64,000 nt of DNA from Flaviflexus equikiangi (GCF_014069875.1 NZ_CP059676.1:248001-312000); one strand, 5' to 3'. Counted from the first letter of the stretch, positions 1 to 8,774 are shown. Made by a program: numbers and translations. Notes: generated by a model not told the origin, from the sequence alone.

Positions 1-2708
1 TCGACATGTCTCTCGAGGAGGGCGGGTCGGTGACGAAGATCCGCCTGCACGAGACCGTCGTCGGTGCGCTCTCGGACGAGAGTGCCCGCCACGAGGCCGC
101 CGCGAAGCTCGATGAGGCGCTCCGCCTCGACCAGCGCGCCTCAGAGGCTGATCCGTGGGCCGGTTCGACCATCACGTCAACAGAGAAGGCGGTCGCGATT
201 CACGACCGCGTCACCCATCTCGCCGATATCAGCGTGCCCGCCCTCATGGATCAGGTGCAGCGCGTGGCCGCCGAGACGGGGCTGCGCAAGGCAGACAGCC
301 TCGAGACGTGGGCGAGCCAGCTCGACCTGCTGACCGACGTTGCGGAGACGCTCGATACGTTCCGCCCCCACATCTACGAACGGTCGGTTGCGGACATGAT
401 CATCGCGACCGCCTCGAATGAATGGCGGGGCAAGCACGGCTCCACGATGAGCATGTCGGAGCGGCGCAGGCTGAAGAAGGAAGCACGGGACATGGTGCGT
501 CCCGGACAGGACGTGTCAGACCTCCATGCGGCCCTCTCCCAGGTCCAACGGGAGCGGGAGACGTGGCGCCTCCATGCAGAGCCCGGCTCATGGCCCACGA
601 TTCCGGAAGGCATGGGTGCACTCCGGAGCACGATGAGCGACGTCCAGGCAGAGGTGGCCGAACTCGCCGAGGTTCTGCCAGACGGCAGCGAACTGAGCGC
701 AATGAGTCTCCTCGACCTGCGCAAGCGCTGCCAGGCACTGGCCCGCGAATCGGGTGACCTGGCGGACCTGCCGAAGAGGAACACGCTGCGCGCAGAGATC
801 GAGGAGCTCGGCCTCACCGAGATCTTCGCGGACATGAGCGCACGCGCAGTCAGCCCCGACAGGGCGAGCAGCGAGCTCCATGCCGCCTACCTGGCATCCG
901 TCTTCGAGCTCATGTTCTCCTCCACCCCCGAGCTCGTGGCCGGGGCAGGGAGCCAGGCGGGCGATCTCATCGCCCGTGTCGTCCGGGAGGACCGCGAACA
1001 CGTGGAGTCCATGCCGGGCTATATCTCCCGCGCCATCATCGCCACCATGCGAGCCACCATCACGAAGAACAAGGATCAGACGCTCGAAGCGGACCGGTTC
1101 CTCGAGGAACACGGTGTCGCGGGCTTGCGCGAAGCGATTGCGCGATGGGGAACGATCCTGCAGGCAGCGCGGCCGATCTGGGCCATGAGCGCGGTTGCCG
1201 TCGCACAGTACATTCCGCCGATGGAGTGGTCGGATGTGGTGATCCTCGACGGGATCGATTCGATCGAGCTGGCACAGCTCGTTCCCTCCCTCCTTCGCGG
1301 ACGGACGATCGTCGTCTCCGGCCGAGCCCAGAGCAGAGGCGAAGCGGTCTCCGCACTTGCCACATCCCTGCCGGTTGCCAGCCTTCCCACGCACTCCTCT
1401 CGCCACGATGAGATGACGGCCCGCTTCCTGGCCGATAACGGCTTCTCCACGGGCCTGGCAGTCTTCCCGACAGCACCGTCCCGGCCGGCCCCCCGACTCA
1501 TCGTCGTGGACGGCACCGGCGTGCCAAGCCCACGCTCGGGCCTCGTCGAAGGCCCCGAGAAGGAGGTCGAGGCCGTTGTCGAGGCCGTTGTCGACCTCGC
1601 TCTCTCACGGCCCGCCGAATCGATCGGCGTCATCGCCCTCAACGCCGTTCATGCCGAACGCGTCCGGGCCGCGATCCGCTCCGTTGCGCGAACGTCATCG
1701 GCTCTCGGCGCTCTCACCGATCCGACGGTGCGCGAACCCTTCACGGTTGTCGATGCGACGTCCTCGTGGGGGCTCCGCCGTGACCACATCATTCTCACCG
1801 TCGGATTGGGCAAGACCGTGCACGGCCGGGTACTCCACTCCTTCGGCAGTCTGTCGACCGAGGCCGGAGTGGACGGGCTCGTATCCGCCCTCGAATCCCC
1901 CAGGAAGTCCCTCACCGTCGTCTCGTCGTTCGAGGCGGCCGACATCGATCGAGACAGGCTGGGCGCCCCCGGCTCCATCCTCCTCGTCGATCTTCTCGAC
2001 GCCTACCGCAAGCAGGCACCCCACGAGAAGCCTGACGAGCCGGAGAACAGCAATGCCCTCCTCACGGACCTGGTCAACAGGATCCGGGAACGCGGCTACC
2101 TCGCGCAGGCGGGATATCGTCGTCGCGGTTCTCTCAGCATCCCGCTCGTGGCCGGACATCCCGATATTCCGGGACAGTGGGCTGTCGCCGTGACGATCGA
2201 CGACGATGTCTATGCCGCGGAGAAGTCGCTGCGCCGCAGGGACCAGTTCTGGCCTGCGATGCTGACGGGGCGGGGATGGCGAGTGGTTCCCACCGTCACC
2301 ACATCCGTCTTCTTCGAACCACAGACAGAAGTGGAGCGGATCATCGCGGCTGTCGATGCTGTGCGTGACGAGGCACGTCTCGCCGCGAGCAGGGCCCGCA
2401 CAGCGAAGTCCCTCCCCGCACATCTCGACATCTCCTCCATCGACGACGATCTCGACGAACCGTCGAGAATCTCTCGTGGCCCCCGCCCGAAGGTGTCGCC
2501 CGGCATGCCACTCGCCGCCTACTCGGACGATCAGCTCGATGAGCTGGTTGCGTGGATCCTCAGCGACGGTGCACGCCGTACCGAAGACGACATCGTCGAG
2601 GAGCTGAGATCGGAACTCGATCTGCGTCGTCGCGGCATCCAGGTCGATGTCGTCCTGCGCAATGTCGTCCGTCGGCAGACCGCGGCAGAGGACGAGCCGG
2701 AACTGTGA
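1..2708 (+). CDS. Degenerate SF1 helicase-like protein with C-terminal restriction-endonuclease-like domain (5' end cut by window)
   Basis: At least 900 residues are readable. The frame is open to the window edge, so the true start and any Walker A motif probably lie outside. The middle is helical. Near residues 415-440 a segment reads DVVILDGIDSIE followed by RTIVVSGRAQSR. This is where large SF1 helicases of the DUF4011/MTES_1575 type carry DEASQ and the GDxxQ motif, so the ATPase appears degenerate. Residues about 700-780 (GYLAQAGYRRRGSLSIPLVAG, then DDVYAAEKSLRRRDQFWP and GRGWRVVPTVT) resemble the endonuclease-like domain that ends such helicases. The tail has a short helical motif around YSDDQLDELVAWI. 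The stop overlaps the next gene start (GTGA). Family call moderate; catalytic activity doubtful. Confidence 0.6.
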   Translation, partial: DMSLEEGGSVTKIRLHETVVGALSDESARHEAAAKLDEALRLDQRASEADPWAGSTITSTEKAVAIHDRVTHLADISVPALMDQVQRVAAETGLRKADSLETWASQLDLLTDVAETLDTFRPHIYERSVADMIIATASNEWRGKHGSTMSMSERRRLKKEARDMVRPGQDVSDLHAALSQVQRERETWRLHAEPGSWPTIPEGMGALRSTMSDVQAEVAELAEVLPDGSELSAMSLLDLRKRCQALARESGDLADLPKRNTLRAEIEELGLTEIFADMSARAVSPDRASSELHAAYLASVFELMFSSTPELVAGAGSQAGDLIARVVREDREHVESMPGYISRAIIATMRATITKNKDQTLEADRFLEEHGVAGLREAIARWGTILQAARPIWAMSAVAVAQYIPPMEWSDVVILDGIDSIELAQLVPSLLRGRTIVVSGRAQSRGEAVSALATSLPVASLPTHSSRHDEMTARFLADNGFSTGLAVFPTAPSRPAPRLIVVDGTGVPSPRSGLVEGPEKEVEAVVEAVVDLALSRPAESIGVIALNAVHAERVRAAIRSVARTSSALGALTDPTVREPFTVVDATSSWGLRRDHIILTVGLGKTVHGRVLHSFGSLSTEAGVDGLVSALESPRKSLTVVSSFEAADIDRDRLGAPGSILLVDLLDAYRKQAPHEKPDEPENSNALLTDLVNRIRERGYLAQAGYRRRGSLSIPLVAGHPDIPGQWAVAVTIDDDVYAAEKSLRRRDQFWPAMLTGRGWRVVPTVTTSVFFEPQTEVERIIAAVDAVRDEARLAASRARTAKSLPAHLDISSIDDDLDEPSRISRGPRPKVSPGMPLAAYSDDQLDELVAWILSDGARRTEDDIVEELRSELDLRRRGIQVDVVLRNVVRRQTAAEDEPEL

Positions 2709-2911
2709 CGAAGTCTCGCCGGGTCGTGCACCTCTCCCGGGTCGACCGGGAGAGGCTCGAACGCGGGGAGATAACAGCCCCCGAAGAAGCCCTCCACAAA
2801 GACGATCCGCCCGCCCGGGTGAAACCGGTACGGGCGGAGAGCCAGCGTCGCGAGGGACTGTCGGCCCGCGATCGGGAGATCGCGGAGAACCGTCCTCCCC
2901 ACTGGGGTTAG
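2705..2911 (+). CDS. Small conserved-type basic protein, 68 aa
   Basis: A GTG at 2705 overlaps the stop of the upstream helicase gene (GTGA), which suggests translational coupling. The product is 68 residues, highly charged and without membrane segments. It starts VTKSRRVVHLSRVDRERLERGE and ends with DREIAENRPPHWG. A longer frame starting inside the helicase gene exists, but the coupled start gives the compact protein and no long overlap. The last bases overlap the mscL stop codon on the other strand by four bases. No function can be assigned. Similar small proteins often follow this helicase type in actinobacteria, but that is recalled family context, not tested here. Confidence 0.6.
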   Translation: MTKSRRVVHLSRVDRERLERGEITAPEEALHKDDPPARVKPVRAESQRREGLSARDREIAENRPPHWG

Positions 2912-3306
2912 AGCCGCGGAGCGTTGCTCTCGCGCAGCAGATCGCGGATCTCGGTGAGGAGCATGATGTCTTCCGCGGGGGCCTTCGGCTCCTCGGCGAT
3001 GCCGGCGGCGCGGCGCTCAGCCAGCTTGTTCATCGGCATCACGATAAACAGGTAGAGGGCGAGAGCGACCAGGAGGAAGCTGACGAGAGCGGTCAGGATC
3101 GCTCCGGGCTGGATTGTTGCCCCGTTGAGCTTGAAGGCGCCGACGGAATCAAAGTTGGGCTCCCCGAAGAGCGCACCGATCAGAGGGTTGATGAACTTGT
3201 CCACCAGGGCCGTCACAACACCCGAGAATGCGGCGCCGATGACAACGCCAACGGCAAGGTCGATCGCGTTACCGCGCGAAATGAACTCCTTGAATCCCTG
3301 GAGCAT
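2908..3306 (-). CDS. mscL: Large-conductance mechanosensitive channel MscL
   Basis: The 132-residue product forms a homopentameric inner-membrane channel that releases solutes under hypo-osmotic shock. It starts MLQGFKEFISRGNAIDLAVG, the classic MscL amphipathic N-terminus leading into TM1 (GVVIGAAFSGVVTALVDKFI). A periplasmic loop follows, then TM2 (ILTALVSFLLVALALYLFIV). The cytoplasmic C-terminal helix ends at EDIMLLTEIRDLLRE, the conserved bundle sequence. The methionine at 3306 is chosen because longer in-frame extension would cover the upstream SAF gene. Length matches the family. It is the last gene of a leftward cluster (5-FCL, FmdB, SAF, mscL) and converges on the small protein gene with a four-base overlap. 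Confidence 0.95.
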   Translation of the reverse strand: MLQGFKEFISRGNAIDLAVGVVIGAAFSGVVTALVDKFINPLIGALFGEPNFDSVGAFKLNGATIQPGAILTALVSFLLVALALYLFIVMPMNKLAERRAAGIAEEPKAPAEDIMLLTEIRDLLRESNAPRL

Positions 3307-3325
3307 GGGCGTCCTTTCTCGTCGT

Positions 3326-3934
3326 TCAACCGTGCAGGACTGCCACGAGAGGCGTCCGTGCACTGATGCCAAGGACAAATGTAGCGTCATCGGACGAGAC
3401 CGCAACAAATGCGTACGTGAGCTCCGTCGTATCCGTCCCGAACCGTGAGGCGGCCACGTCAGAGAACGCCATGATCGTCGCAGCCGTCGCGGCCTGAAAC
3501 GCCTCACCGGCCTCGTCAGAACCCCACAGGTCAACACTCGACCCGACGGGAGTGAGCTCCTTCGGAGTGGACAGGAGAACGGGAACGATGACAGTCCCGG
3601 CGGGGGCACTGTCGGCCAGCGTGGGGCCCACGAACATCGACTCGGTGACAGGAGTTCCAGCCGGAACCCCGATCGACAGACGATGTCCCGCAACATCCTC
3701 CGGGACGAGATCACGCGGTATCGTGCCCGTCGGAGCCGCAACCCAGGCAACGTCCGAGACGGAGATGACATGACCGGCCGGCATGTCCGAGGCCGCGACC
3801 ATGATCTGAGAGGTCACGCGCCCCGACGAGCCGATGGCAGAGACGACGATGGCGAGGCAGAGAGCGAGAAGCGCGGCGGTGATCAGCCTGCGCCACCGCC
3901 ACATCATGGCACGGAAAGTGGGCCGAGAAGACAT
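3326..3934 (-). CDS. SAF-domain membrane-anchored protein (CpaB/FlgA-like)
   Basis: The 202-residue product has an arginine-rich N-terminus and one membrane segment at about residues 15-33 (LITAALLALCLAIVVSAIG). An SAF-type domain follows (MVAASDMPAGHVISVSDVAWV, then LVPEDVAGHRLSIGVPAGTPVTESM), as in CpaB/RcpC pilus-assembly proteins and SAF proteins of actinobacteria. The rest is a beta-rich extracytoplasmic region. It lies 19 bases upstream of mscL in the same direction, so the two are probably co-transcribed. No pilus genes are nearby, so a role in pilus assembly is not supported by context; the function remains open. Confidence 0.75.
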   Translation of the reverse strand: MSSRPTFRAMMWRWRRLITAALLALCLAIVVSAIGSSGRVTSQIMVAASDMPAGHVISVSDVAWVAAPTGTIPRDLVPEDVAGHRLSIGVPAGTPVTESMFVGPTLADSAPAGTVIVPVLLSTPKELTPVGSSVDLWGSDEAGEAFQAATAATIMAFSDVAASRFGTDTTELTYAFVAVSSDDATFVLGISARTPLVAVLHG

Positions 3935-4025
3935 GCTGCGAGCCTAGGCCGTGACGGGCTGTGTCAGCGGCAGCGCTCAGGGGATTGTGGATCGTTCCCT
4001 CGGGGGAGAAGCGGGGGACAGAGAA

Positions 4026-4050
4026 CTGCCCCGCCGTCGAGGCGGGGCAG
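4026..4050 (-). terminator. Terminator-like hairpin after the FmdB gene
   Basis: A perfect 10-bp stem (CTGCCCCGCC / GGCGGGGCAG) with a 5-base loop begins four bases past the FmdB stop codon. It has no clear T-run. It probably ends or attenuates the leftward transcript before the SAF gene. Confidence 0.55.
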
Positions 4051-4054
4051 CGTG

Positions 4055-4363
4055 TCAGCTTGCGGCAGCAGGAGCGCTGGCTGGGGCGGGTGTGCTCGCC
4101 GGAGCCGGTTTACTCTCCGGAGCAGACGGAGTGCTCGCGGACGTGTCGCTGCTGGGCGAATCCTTCGCCGCCAGGCTCGACGACGAGCCGCGGGAATCGT
4201 TGCGGTAGAAACCGGAACCCTTGAAGACGATGCCGACCGAGTTGAAGAGCTTGCGAAGCTCTCCACCACAGGACTCGCACACGGTGAGGGCGTCGTCAGA
4301 GAATGACTGCTGAATATCGAATTCGTTGCCGCATGCCTTGCAACGGTAAGAATAAGTTGGCAC
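4055..4363 (-). CDS. FmdB-family zinc-ribbon protein
   Basis: The 102-residue product starts at a GTG (VPTYSYRCKACGNEFDIQQS). It carries two CxxC pairs (CKACG near residue 8 and CESCG near residue 30), the zinc ribbon typical of FmdB regulatory proteins. The motif FKGSGFYRND, also characteristic of the family, follows at about residues 49-58. The C-terminal third is a low-complexity Ala/Pro/Ser tail. A GGAG sequence sits about eight bases before the GTG, which favours this start over longer extensions. It lies between the 5-FCL gene and the SAF gene, an arrangement common in actinobacteria. Its biochemical role is not established. Confidence 0.85.
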   Translation of the reverse strand: MPTYSYRCKACGNEFDIQQSFSDDALTVCESCGGELRKLFNSVGIVFKGSGFYRNDSRGSSSSLAAKDSPSSDTSASTPSAPESKPAPASTPAPASAPAAAS

Positions 4364-4436
4364 GTAACACTCCAGTTGACGGGGATCTACGAGAGCCCAT
4401 CCTACTCCACAGTCCCCGCGAACTTTCGAGAGGGTG

Positions 4437-4464
4437 GCGGGGATGACACTCGTCCCATCCCCGC
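4437..4464 (-). terminator. Hairpin between 5-FCL and FmdB genes
   Basis: A 9-bp perfect stem (GCGGGGATG / CATCCCCGC) with a 10-base loop begins six bases past the 5-FCL stop codon. It could terminate or attenuate transcription into the FmdB gene. Confidence 0.45.
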
Positions 4465-4469
4465 ACGCC

Positions 4470-5084
4470 TCAGCGGCCGATCTGGATGGTCTCGCCCGGC
4501 AGGAGGACGAACGGAATCGGCACATCCTGCTCATCGTGGGGGAGCGGCCGATCCATGAACTCCCACGGATAGATCAGGGCACCGACTTTCGATGTCACGT
4601 TCTGTTTCAGCATCCTGTCGTACCAGCCGCCGCCCTGGCCGATGCGGGAACCGCGATGGTTGACAGCCAAGGCAGGCACGATGATGACATCGGCCTCCTC
4701 AACCGCTTCGCTGGGCAGCGCCTCCCCGCGCGGAGAAGGCGGACGCCCCGGCGCCTCGACGACGAGATCGTCAGAGGTGTATTCGGCCCACATGCGAGCA
4801 AGCCCGGGTCCGAGCTTCGGCAGGAGGATCCGCACCCCGCGCTCGTGCAGAGCAGCGATGGCGAGAAGAGTATCGGGTTCGTTCTTGACGGACACGTAGA
4901 GGGATATGGTCTTGGCATCGGCCGCGAAATCGAGGATGGTGTCGGCGAAGACAGGGGCGAAGTTCTCAACGTCCTTCGCGGTCAACTTTGACCGACGATC
5001 GCGCAGAACACCTCGAACCATCTGTTTCGCATCGACAACGTCAACGTGGGAGACATCGGGCAGTGCCACTTCTTCAGTGGTCAT
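4470..5084 (-). CDS. 5-formyltetrahydrofolate cyclo-ligase
   Basis: The enzyme converts 5-formyl-THF to 5,10-methenyl-THF with ATP in the cytosol, recycling a storage folate. The 204-residue length fits the family. Visible signatures are the N-terminal KQMVRGVLRDRR helix, the SLYVSVKNEPDT strand region, ILLPKL, and the hallmark nucleotide-binding loop RIGQGGGWYDRML at about residues 147-159, followed by GALIYPWEF and PHDEQDVPI. It is the first gene of a leftward cluster and is divergent from moeA across about 100 bases, which should hold both promoters. Confidence 0.93.
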   Translation of the reverse strand: MTTEEVALPDVSHVDVVDAKQMVRGVLRDRRSKLTAKDVENFAPVFADTILDFAADAKTISLYVSVKNEPDTLLAIAALHERGVRILLPKLGPGLARMWAEYTSDDLVVEAPGRPPSPRGEALPSEAVEEADVIIVPALAVNHRGSRIGQGGGWYDRMLKQNVTSKVGALIYPWEFMDRPLPHDEQDVPIPFVLLPGETIQIGR

Positions 5085-5185
5085 GCCCCTATTGTCCCAC
5101 GAGCACCGGGAACAATCGACCGCATTGCCCCACGTTCGCGGTATCCGAGCAAGTCACGGTCTAAGATCGACGCAGGAGGCTACAC

Positions 5186-6412
5186 GTGAAAACCGTTTCT
5201 GAACTCGTCGACGACTGCCTGGCGGTCCTGCGCGACATCCCCGTCCTCGACGTCCCCCTCGCGGACTCCGTGGGTTCCGTCCTCGCCACAGATGTCGTCT
5301 CGCCGACCAGCGTGCCCGCACGCGACGTCGCGGCACGAGACGGTTACGCCGTGCGATCGTCGGACGTCGCCGGGGCGAGCATCGACCACCCGATCTCGCT
5401 GCCCGTCACGGGCGAGATACTCGCGGGCCAGGACTCGATCGACGTCCTTCCCCCGCGCACCGCCATCCGACTGTCCTCCGGCGCGCCCATCCCACGAGAG
5501 GCAGACGCCCTCGTCCCGATCGAATGGACGGACGCGGGCCGCGCAACCGTGACGGTGAGGCGCCCCGCCGAGGAGGGCGAGAACATCCGCTTCGAGGCGG
5601 AAGACCTCGAGGCCGGCCTCGTCGCACTCGAGCGCGGTACCCGCATCGGCCCCCGCCAGATCTCCCTCCTTGCCGCGGCGGGCCTCGGAACAGTCGCCGT
5701 GAAACCATCCCCCCGCGTCGTCATTATGTCGATCGGAGACGAACTGGTCGAACCCGGCAAGGCCGGACATCCCGGTACCGTCTATGACGCGAACTCCCAT
5801 GGGCTCGCCACCGCCATCCAAGAGCTCGGAGCCATCGTGTTCCGTGTCCCCGGCGTCTCCGACGACAAGAAGGCGCTGCGGGATGCTCTGCAGGATCACA
5901 TTGTCAGGGCAGACGTCATCATCACCACCGGCGGGCTCTCGTACGGCGGGGGAGACAACCTCAAGGAAGTCCTCTACGACCTGGGGAACGTCCGATTCGA
6001 CCGCGTCGCCATGGCGCCGGAGCGTCAATACGGCGTGGGGCTCATCGGATTGGAGGGGGAACCCGATTCCGTTCCCATCTACTGCCTGCCGGGCAGCCCC
6101 GTCGCCGCGCTCATCGGCTACGAACTGTTCGTGCGGCCCGCCCTGCGGCGCGCAGTCGGCCACACCAACGTGTATCGCCGCACCGTCAAAGCCCAAGCCG
6201 TGCGGGCCTGGTCATCCCCCTCGGGCCTCGAAGAGTATGTCCCCGTCAAGGTGGCGGGCAGACCATCCGAGGGCTACCGCTTCGAACCGACAGGCCTCCC
6301 CGGCCAAGAACTGCTGTACGGACTCGTCCGCGCCAACGCTCTCGCCGCCATCCCAGCCAGTGTCGACAGCGTCGCGGTGGGAGACACTCTCACCTGTCTC
6401 GTCCTCGATTAG
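5186..6412 (+). CDS. moeA: Molybdopterin molybdenumtransferase MoeA
   Basis: MoeA inserts molybdate into adenylated molybdopterin to make molybdenum cofactor. The 408-residue product starts at a GTG preceded by AGGAGG. Family motifs occur in order: ARDGYAVRSSD (residues about 50-60), LSSGAPIPREADALVPIEW, the MoCF-like domain with VVIMSIGDELVEPG and VYDANSH, and TTGGLSYGGGDNLKEVL (usually GGVSxGxxD, here GGLSYGGGD). The C-terminal domain has CLPGSPVAALIGYE and a final beta-barrel. It lies divergently from the 5-FCL gene. A DmsA-type molybdoenzyme at 57.1-59.5 kb would need this cofactor. Confidence 0.93.
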   Translation: MKTVSELVDDCLAVLRDIPVLDVPLADSVGSVLATDVVSPTSVPARDVAARDGYAVRSSDVAGASIDHPISLPVTGEILAGQDSIDVLPPRTAIRLSSGAPIPREADALVPIEWTDAGRATVTVRRPAEEGENIRFEAEDLEAGLVALERGTRIGPRQISLLAAAGLGTVAVKPSPRVVIMSIGDELVEPGKAGHPGTVYDANSHGLATAIQELGAIVFRVPGVSDDKKALRDALQDHIVRADVIITTGGLSYGGGDNLKEVLYDLGNVRFDRVAMAPERQYGVGLIGLEGEPDSVPIYCLPGSPVAALIGYELFVRPALRRAVGHTNVYRRTVKAQAVRAWSSPSGLEEYVPVKVAGRPSEGYRFEPTGLPGQELLYGLVRANALAAIPASVDSVAVGDTLTCLVLD

Positions 6413-6500
6413 GCCCATTACCTTGAAACTCCCTGATCATCGAGGCAACACGCCGTATAACCTCACGATCGAGATCCCGTCAACGATCTAGGTTTGTGAT

Positions 6501-7451
6501 GTGGAGTTTCAGGGATATGCGCTGTTCGCGGCTGTCATCGTCTTGCTGACCGTCGTCTACCCCACACTCTCCTGGCGGAGCCGAGTAGCCCTCGCAACGC
6601 CTGTTGATGAGCGTGTGTCCGAGAACCTTCGCGTCGTCAATTCTGTCGACAGGTGGACCACCTCAACGTCCGCCAATCGCGGAACAATCCTGCCACGAGT
6701 GGAGCCGAGAATGAGCGATAAGCGCCGGGTCGATCCCAACAACCTTCGCACGCTCGCAGCCAGCCGAGCCCGGGCCCGTGCCCGCGTCGCTCAGCGCACG
6801 GCCCGCATGAGAGCCATGGGCATGGGAGTCGGCGTTGCCGTCCTCATCTCGCTCATCGCCTGGATCATCGTCGCCGCAGGCACCGCCCACATGGTTCTCG
6901 CCATCATCCCCACGATCCTGACAGTCGCCGGTCTCGGCCTCTACATCCGCGTTCTGCCCTCCGCGCGTGAAGCGAACGCGAAGGACCAGAAGACGATCGC
7001 GAAGCTCGACAGCAAGCTGGAGAAGCTCAGTGCAACGGCCCGCGTCCAAGACCGCAAGCCCAAGGCCTCGAAGAAGGTGCCCCGCAAGGTAGCCGAAGCA
7101 CGCCGTGCCTCCGCACAGTCCGCAGCATCTGCCGCCAGTGTTGTCTCAGCCAGCACCGTCGCATCAGCGCCTACCGTTGCCTCCGCACCGGAAGCCCCGG
7201 CCCCGCGCACGCAGACAGTCAAGCCGGCAGTGGTAGTGTCCACTCCGAGTTACACGCCGAAGCCCACCTTCTCCCGCCGCACCGTCAAGCCCTTCGAACC
7301 GGCAGAGGCACCCACGGCACCCGTCCCGTACCGTCCTATGCAGATGGGGGAGAAGTTCTCCCACGCTGTCTCCGCATCATCAGCGGATGCGGCCCCCATC
7401 ATCGCAACCTTCAACTTCGACGAAGTTCTCGAAGCACGCCGCCGAGCATAA
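6501..7451 (+). CDS. Actinobacterial membrane protein of unknown function
   Basis: The 316-residue product starts at a GTG (VEFQGYALF). It has one membrane segment at the extreme N-terminus (residues about 5-22), a basic linker (RARARARVAQRTARMRAMG), then two adjacent membrane segments (about residues 108-128 and 132-152). A coiled, lysine-rich stretch and a long Ala/Ser/Pro/Val low-complexity tail follow, ending near residue 316 with FNFDEVLEARRRA. No enzymatic motif is visible. It is similar in layout to uncharacterised membrane proteins found next to moeA in actinobacteria. The function is unknown. The gene is followed by tRNA-Ala. Confidence 0.7.
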   Translation: MEFQGYALFAAVIVLLTVVYPTLSWRSRVALATPVDERVSENLRVVNSVDRWTTSTSANRGTILPRVEPRMSDKRRVDPNNLRTLAASRARARARVAQRTARMRAMGMGVGVAVLISLIAWIIVAAGTAHMVLAIIPTILTVAGLGLYIRVLPSAREANAKDQKTIAKLDSKLEKLSATARVQDRKPKASKKVPRKVAEARRASAQSAASAASVVSASTVASAPTVASAPEAPAPRTQTVKPAVVVSTPSYTPKPTFSRRTVKPFEPAEAPTAPVPYRPMQMGEKFSHAVSASSADAAPIIATFNFDEVLEARRRA

Positions 7452-7517
7452 GCGTGATCAACGAGACGCATCTGATTACGTCCCGCCGATCCATATCTGA
7501 TAAATTATTGTTCATCA

Positions 7518-7590
7518 GGGGCTATGGCGCAGTTGGTAGCGCGTCTCGTTCGCAATGAGAAGGTCCGGGGTTCGAATCCCCGTAGCTCCA
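7518..7590 (+). tRNA. tRNA-Ala (anticodon CGC)
   Basis: The 73-base cloverleaf has a 7-bp acceptor stem (GGGGCTA / TAGCTCC) with the alanine identity pair G3:T70. The D stem is GCGC/GCGC, the anticodon stem TCTCG/TGAGA, and the anticodon loop TTCGCAA gives anticodon CGC (codon GCG). The T arm is CGGGG-TTCGAAT-CCCCG and the discriminator is A. CCA is not encoded. It marks the left edge of the insertion-sequence and defence region, a common position for island integration, although no direct repeat of its 3' end was seen downstream. Confidence 0.97.
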
Positions 7591-7647
7591 CGATCAGGGC
7601 GAAGTGTCATACGCTGACATTTCCCCCCTTTGCCGTATCTCCATGAG

Positions 7648-7872
7648 GGCTTATAGGACATTTGGTGTTGGTTTGATCTTGGTCTTTTGTTGCCGTGATG
7701 CCATTAGGTCGGTGTTGAAGTTCGCGCGGCTGAACTTGATGGGTGGACATTTCGTGTTGGTTTGACTCCAACCTTTCGTTGCTTTGACGCGGAAAAGTGG
7801 GAGTTGAAGTTGGTTCTACGGGGCTGGCTTATAGGACATTTCGTGTTGGTTTGGGCTTGATGTTTCGGCGCG
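7648..7872 (+). repeat. Three imperfect direct repeats, IS1249-type left-end sequence
   Basis: Three copies of about 40-48 bases start near 7648, 7741 and 7826. They share the core GGACATTT(G/C)GTGTTGGTTTG. Copies 1 and 3 also share GGCTTATA before the core. Copy 3 lies just before the transposase start, as a terminal repeat should. The spacing is about 85-93 bases. They may be stacked insertion-sequence ends or transposase binding sites. Confidence 0.6.
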
Positions 7873-7914
7873 TTCTCAACGGAGAGTCAGGGCCGAAGTT
7901 GCCTGATAGGGAGG

Positions 7915-8506
7915 GTGAACACTCCTTATTGCCGCCCGTGCGAGCAGGCGATGACACGTTATGGAAAGACCAGTACGGGACGTCAGCGCTACCGTTGTGG
8001 CGGGTGCGGGATGAGTCGCGTAGCGGCGATCGATACCTCCGCGAAAGACTTCGCCCTGTTCTTGTCGGTTCTTTTCTCTCGCCAGCGCCAGCGCGACCTG
8101 CCTGGTGCTGGACGGACGTTTCGTCGGCGTACCGCACGGTTCTGGCAGCTGTGGCCCATCCCTGATGTGGTTGACGAGGTCCACCGGGTGATCGACGTCG
8201 ATGGGATCTACCTCGGACGCAGAGCCGTGATCCTGATCGCCTGCACCGACACTCATGTCGTGGGCTGGTACCTTGCACGCAGCGAACACAGCCAGGCCTG
8301 GGGCGCTTTGTTGTCCCGGAGCGCACCCCCGCAGGTGGTGGTCACTGATGGTGGATGGGGCTTTGCCAAAGCCCGCTCGTCTCTGGATACGCTGATCCGG
8401 ACCAAGACCCTGTTCACCTACGTTGATCCCGCCAACTTCCCGGTCGGCGCCTACCTACACGTGCCGTTACCAGCGACGAACAACCGGATCGAGGGTGGGA
8501 TCAACA
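7915..8506 (+). pseudogene. IS1249-like transposase remnant (internally deleted, 3' truncated)
   Basis: The frame starts at a GTG with a good AGGGAGGG site. An N-terminal zinc ribbon (YCRPCEQAMTRYGK, then YRCGGCG) and catalytic-core pieces DVDGIYLGRR and VVTDGGWGF identify the IS1249 group of the IS256 superfamily. After GGWGFAKARSS the normal central region of about 100 residues is missing, and the frame resumes with LPATNNRIEGGIN. It is then cut at 8506, where an IS3-type terminal repeat begins. The frame nominally runs on into that repeat to 8583, but those residues are not transposase. It is inactive. Confidence 0.75.
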
Positions 8507-8537
8507 TGAATCGCTCTGGGTTTGGTGGAGACTCTTT

Positions 8538-8774
8538 TTATTTGATTCCGATCAGCACGTTGGGGGTGCTGGTAGCAGTGTAGTGGGTGTTCTCGAACTC
8601 GATCGGTGGTACGTCTGCGAGGTAGCTGTGAAGGCGTTCAGTGTTGTGCCAGTGGACCCGGCCCAGGGTGGCCAGTTCTAGATCCTCGATCGTCTTCCAC
8701 GGACCCGGATGTGCCGGCCCGCGCACGAGCTCGGTCTTGTAGTATCCGTTAACCGTCTCAGCGAGAGCGTTGAC
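8538..8774 (-). pseudogene. IS3-family transposase (OrfB) C-terminal fragment
   Basis: About 79 residues read NALAETVNGYYKTELVRG, PWKTIEDLELATLGRVHWHN and ERLHSYLADVPPIEFE. This is the last catalytic-glutamate region and C-terminus of an IS3/IS51-type DDE integrase. The upstream part is replaced at about 8775 by unrelated sequence. The stop lies a few bases inside the terminal repeat at 8507-8531, the expected place for the 3' end of orfB. Confidence 0.75.

Noticed and set aside
5180-6196. 338-residue minus-strand open frame
   Set aside because: Antisense shadow of moeA.
7571-7590. tRNA 3' end as attachment site with a matching downstream repeat
   Set aside because: No convincing second copy was found by eye; TTCGAATCC near 27510 is only a short match with a different continuation.
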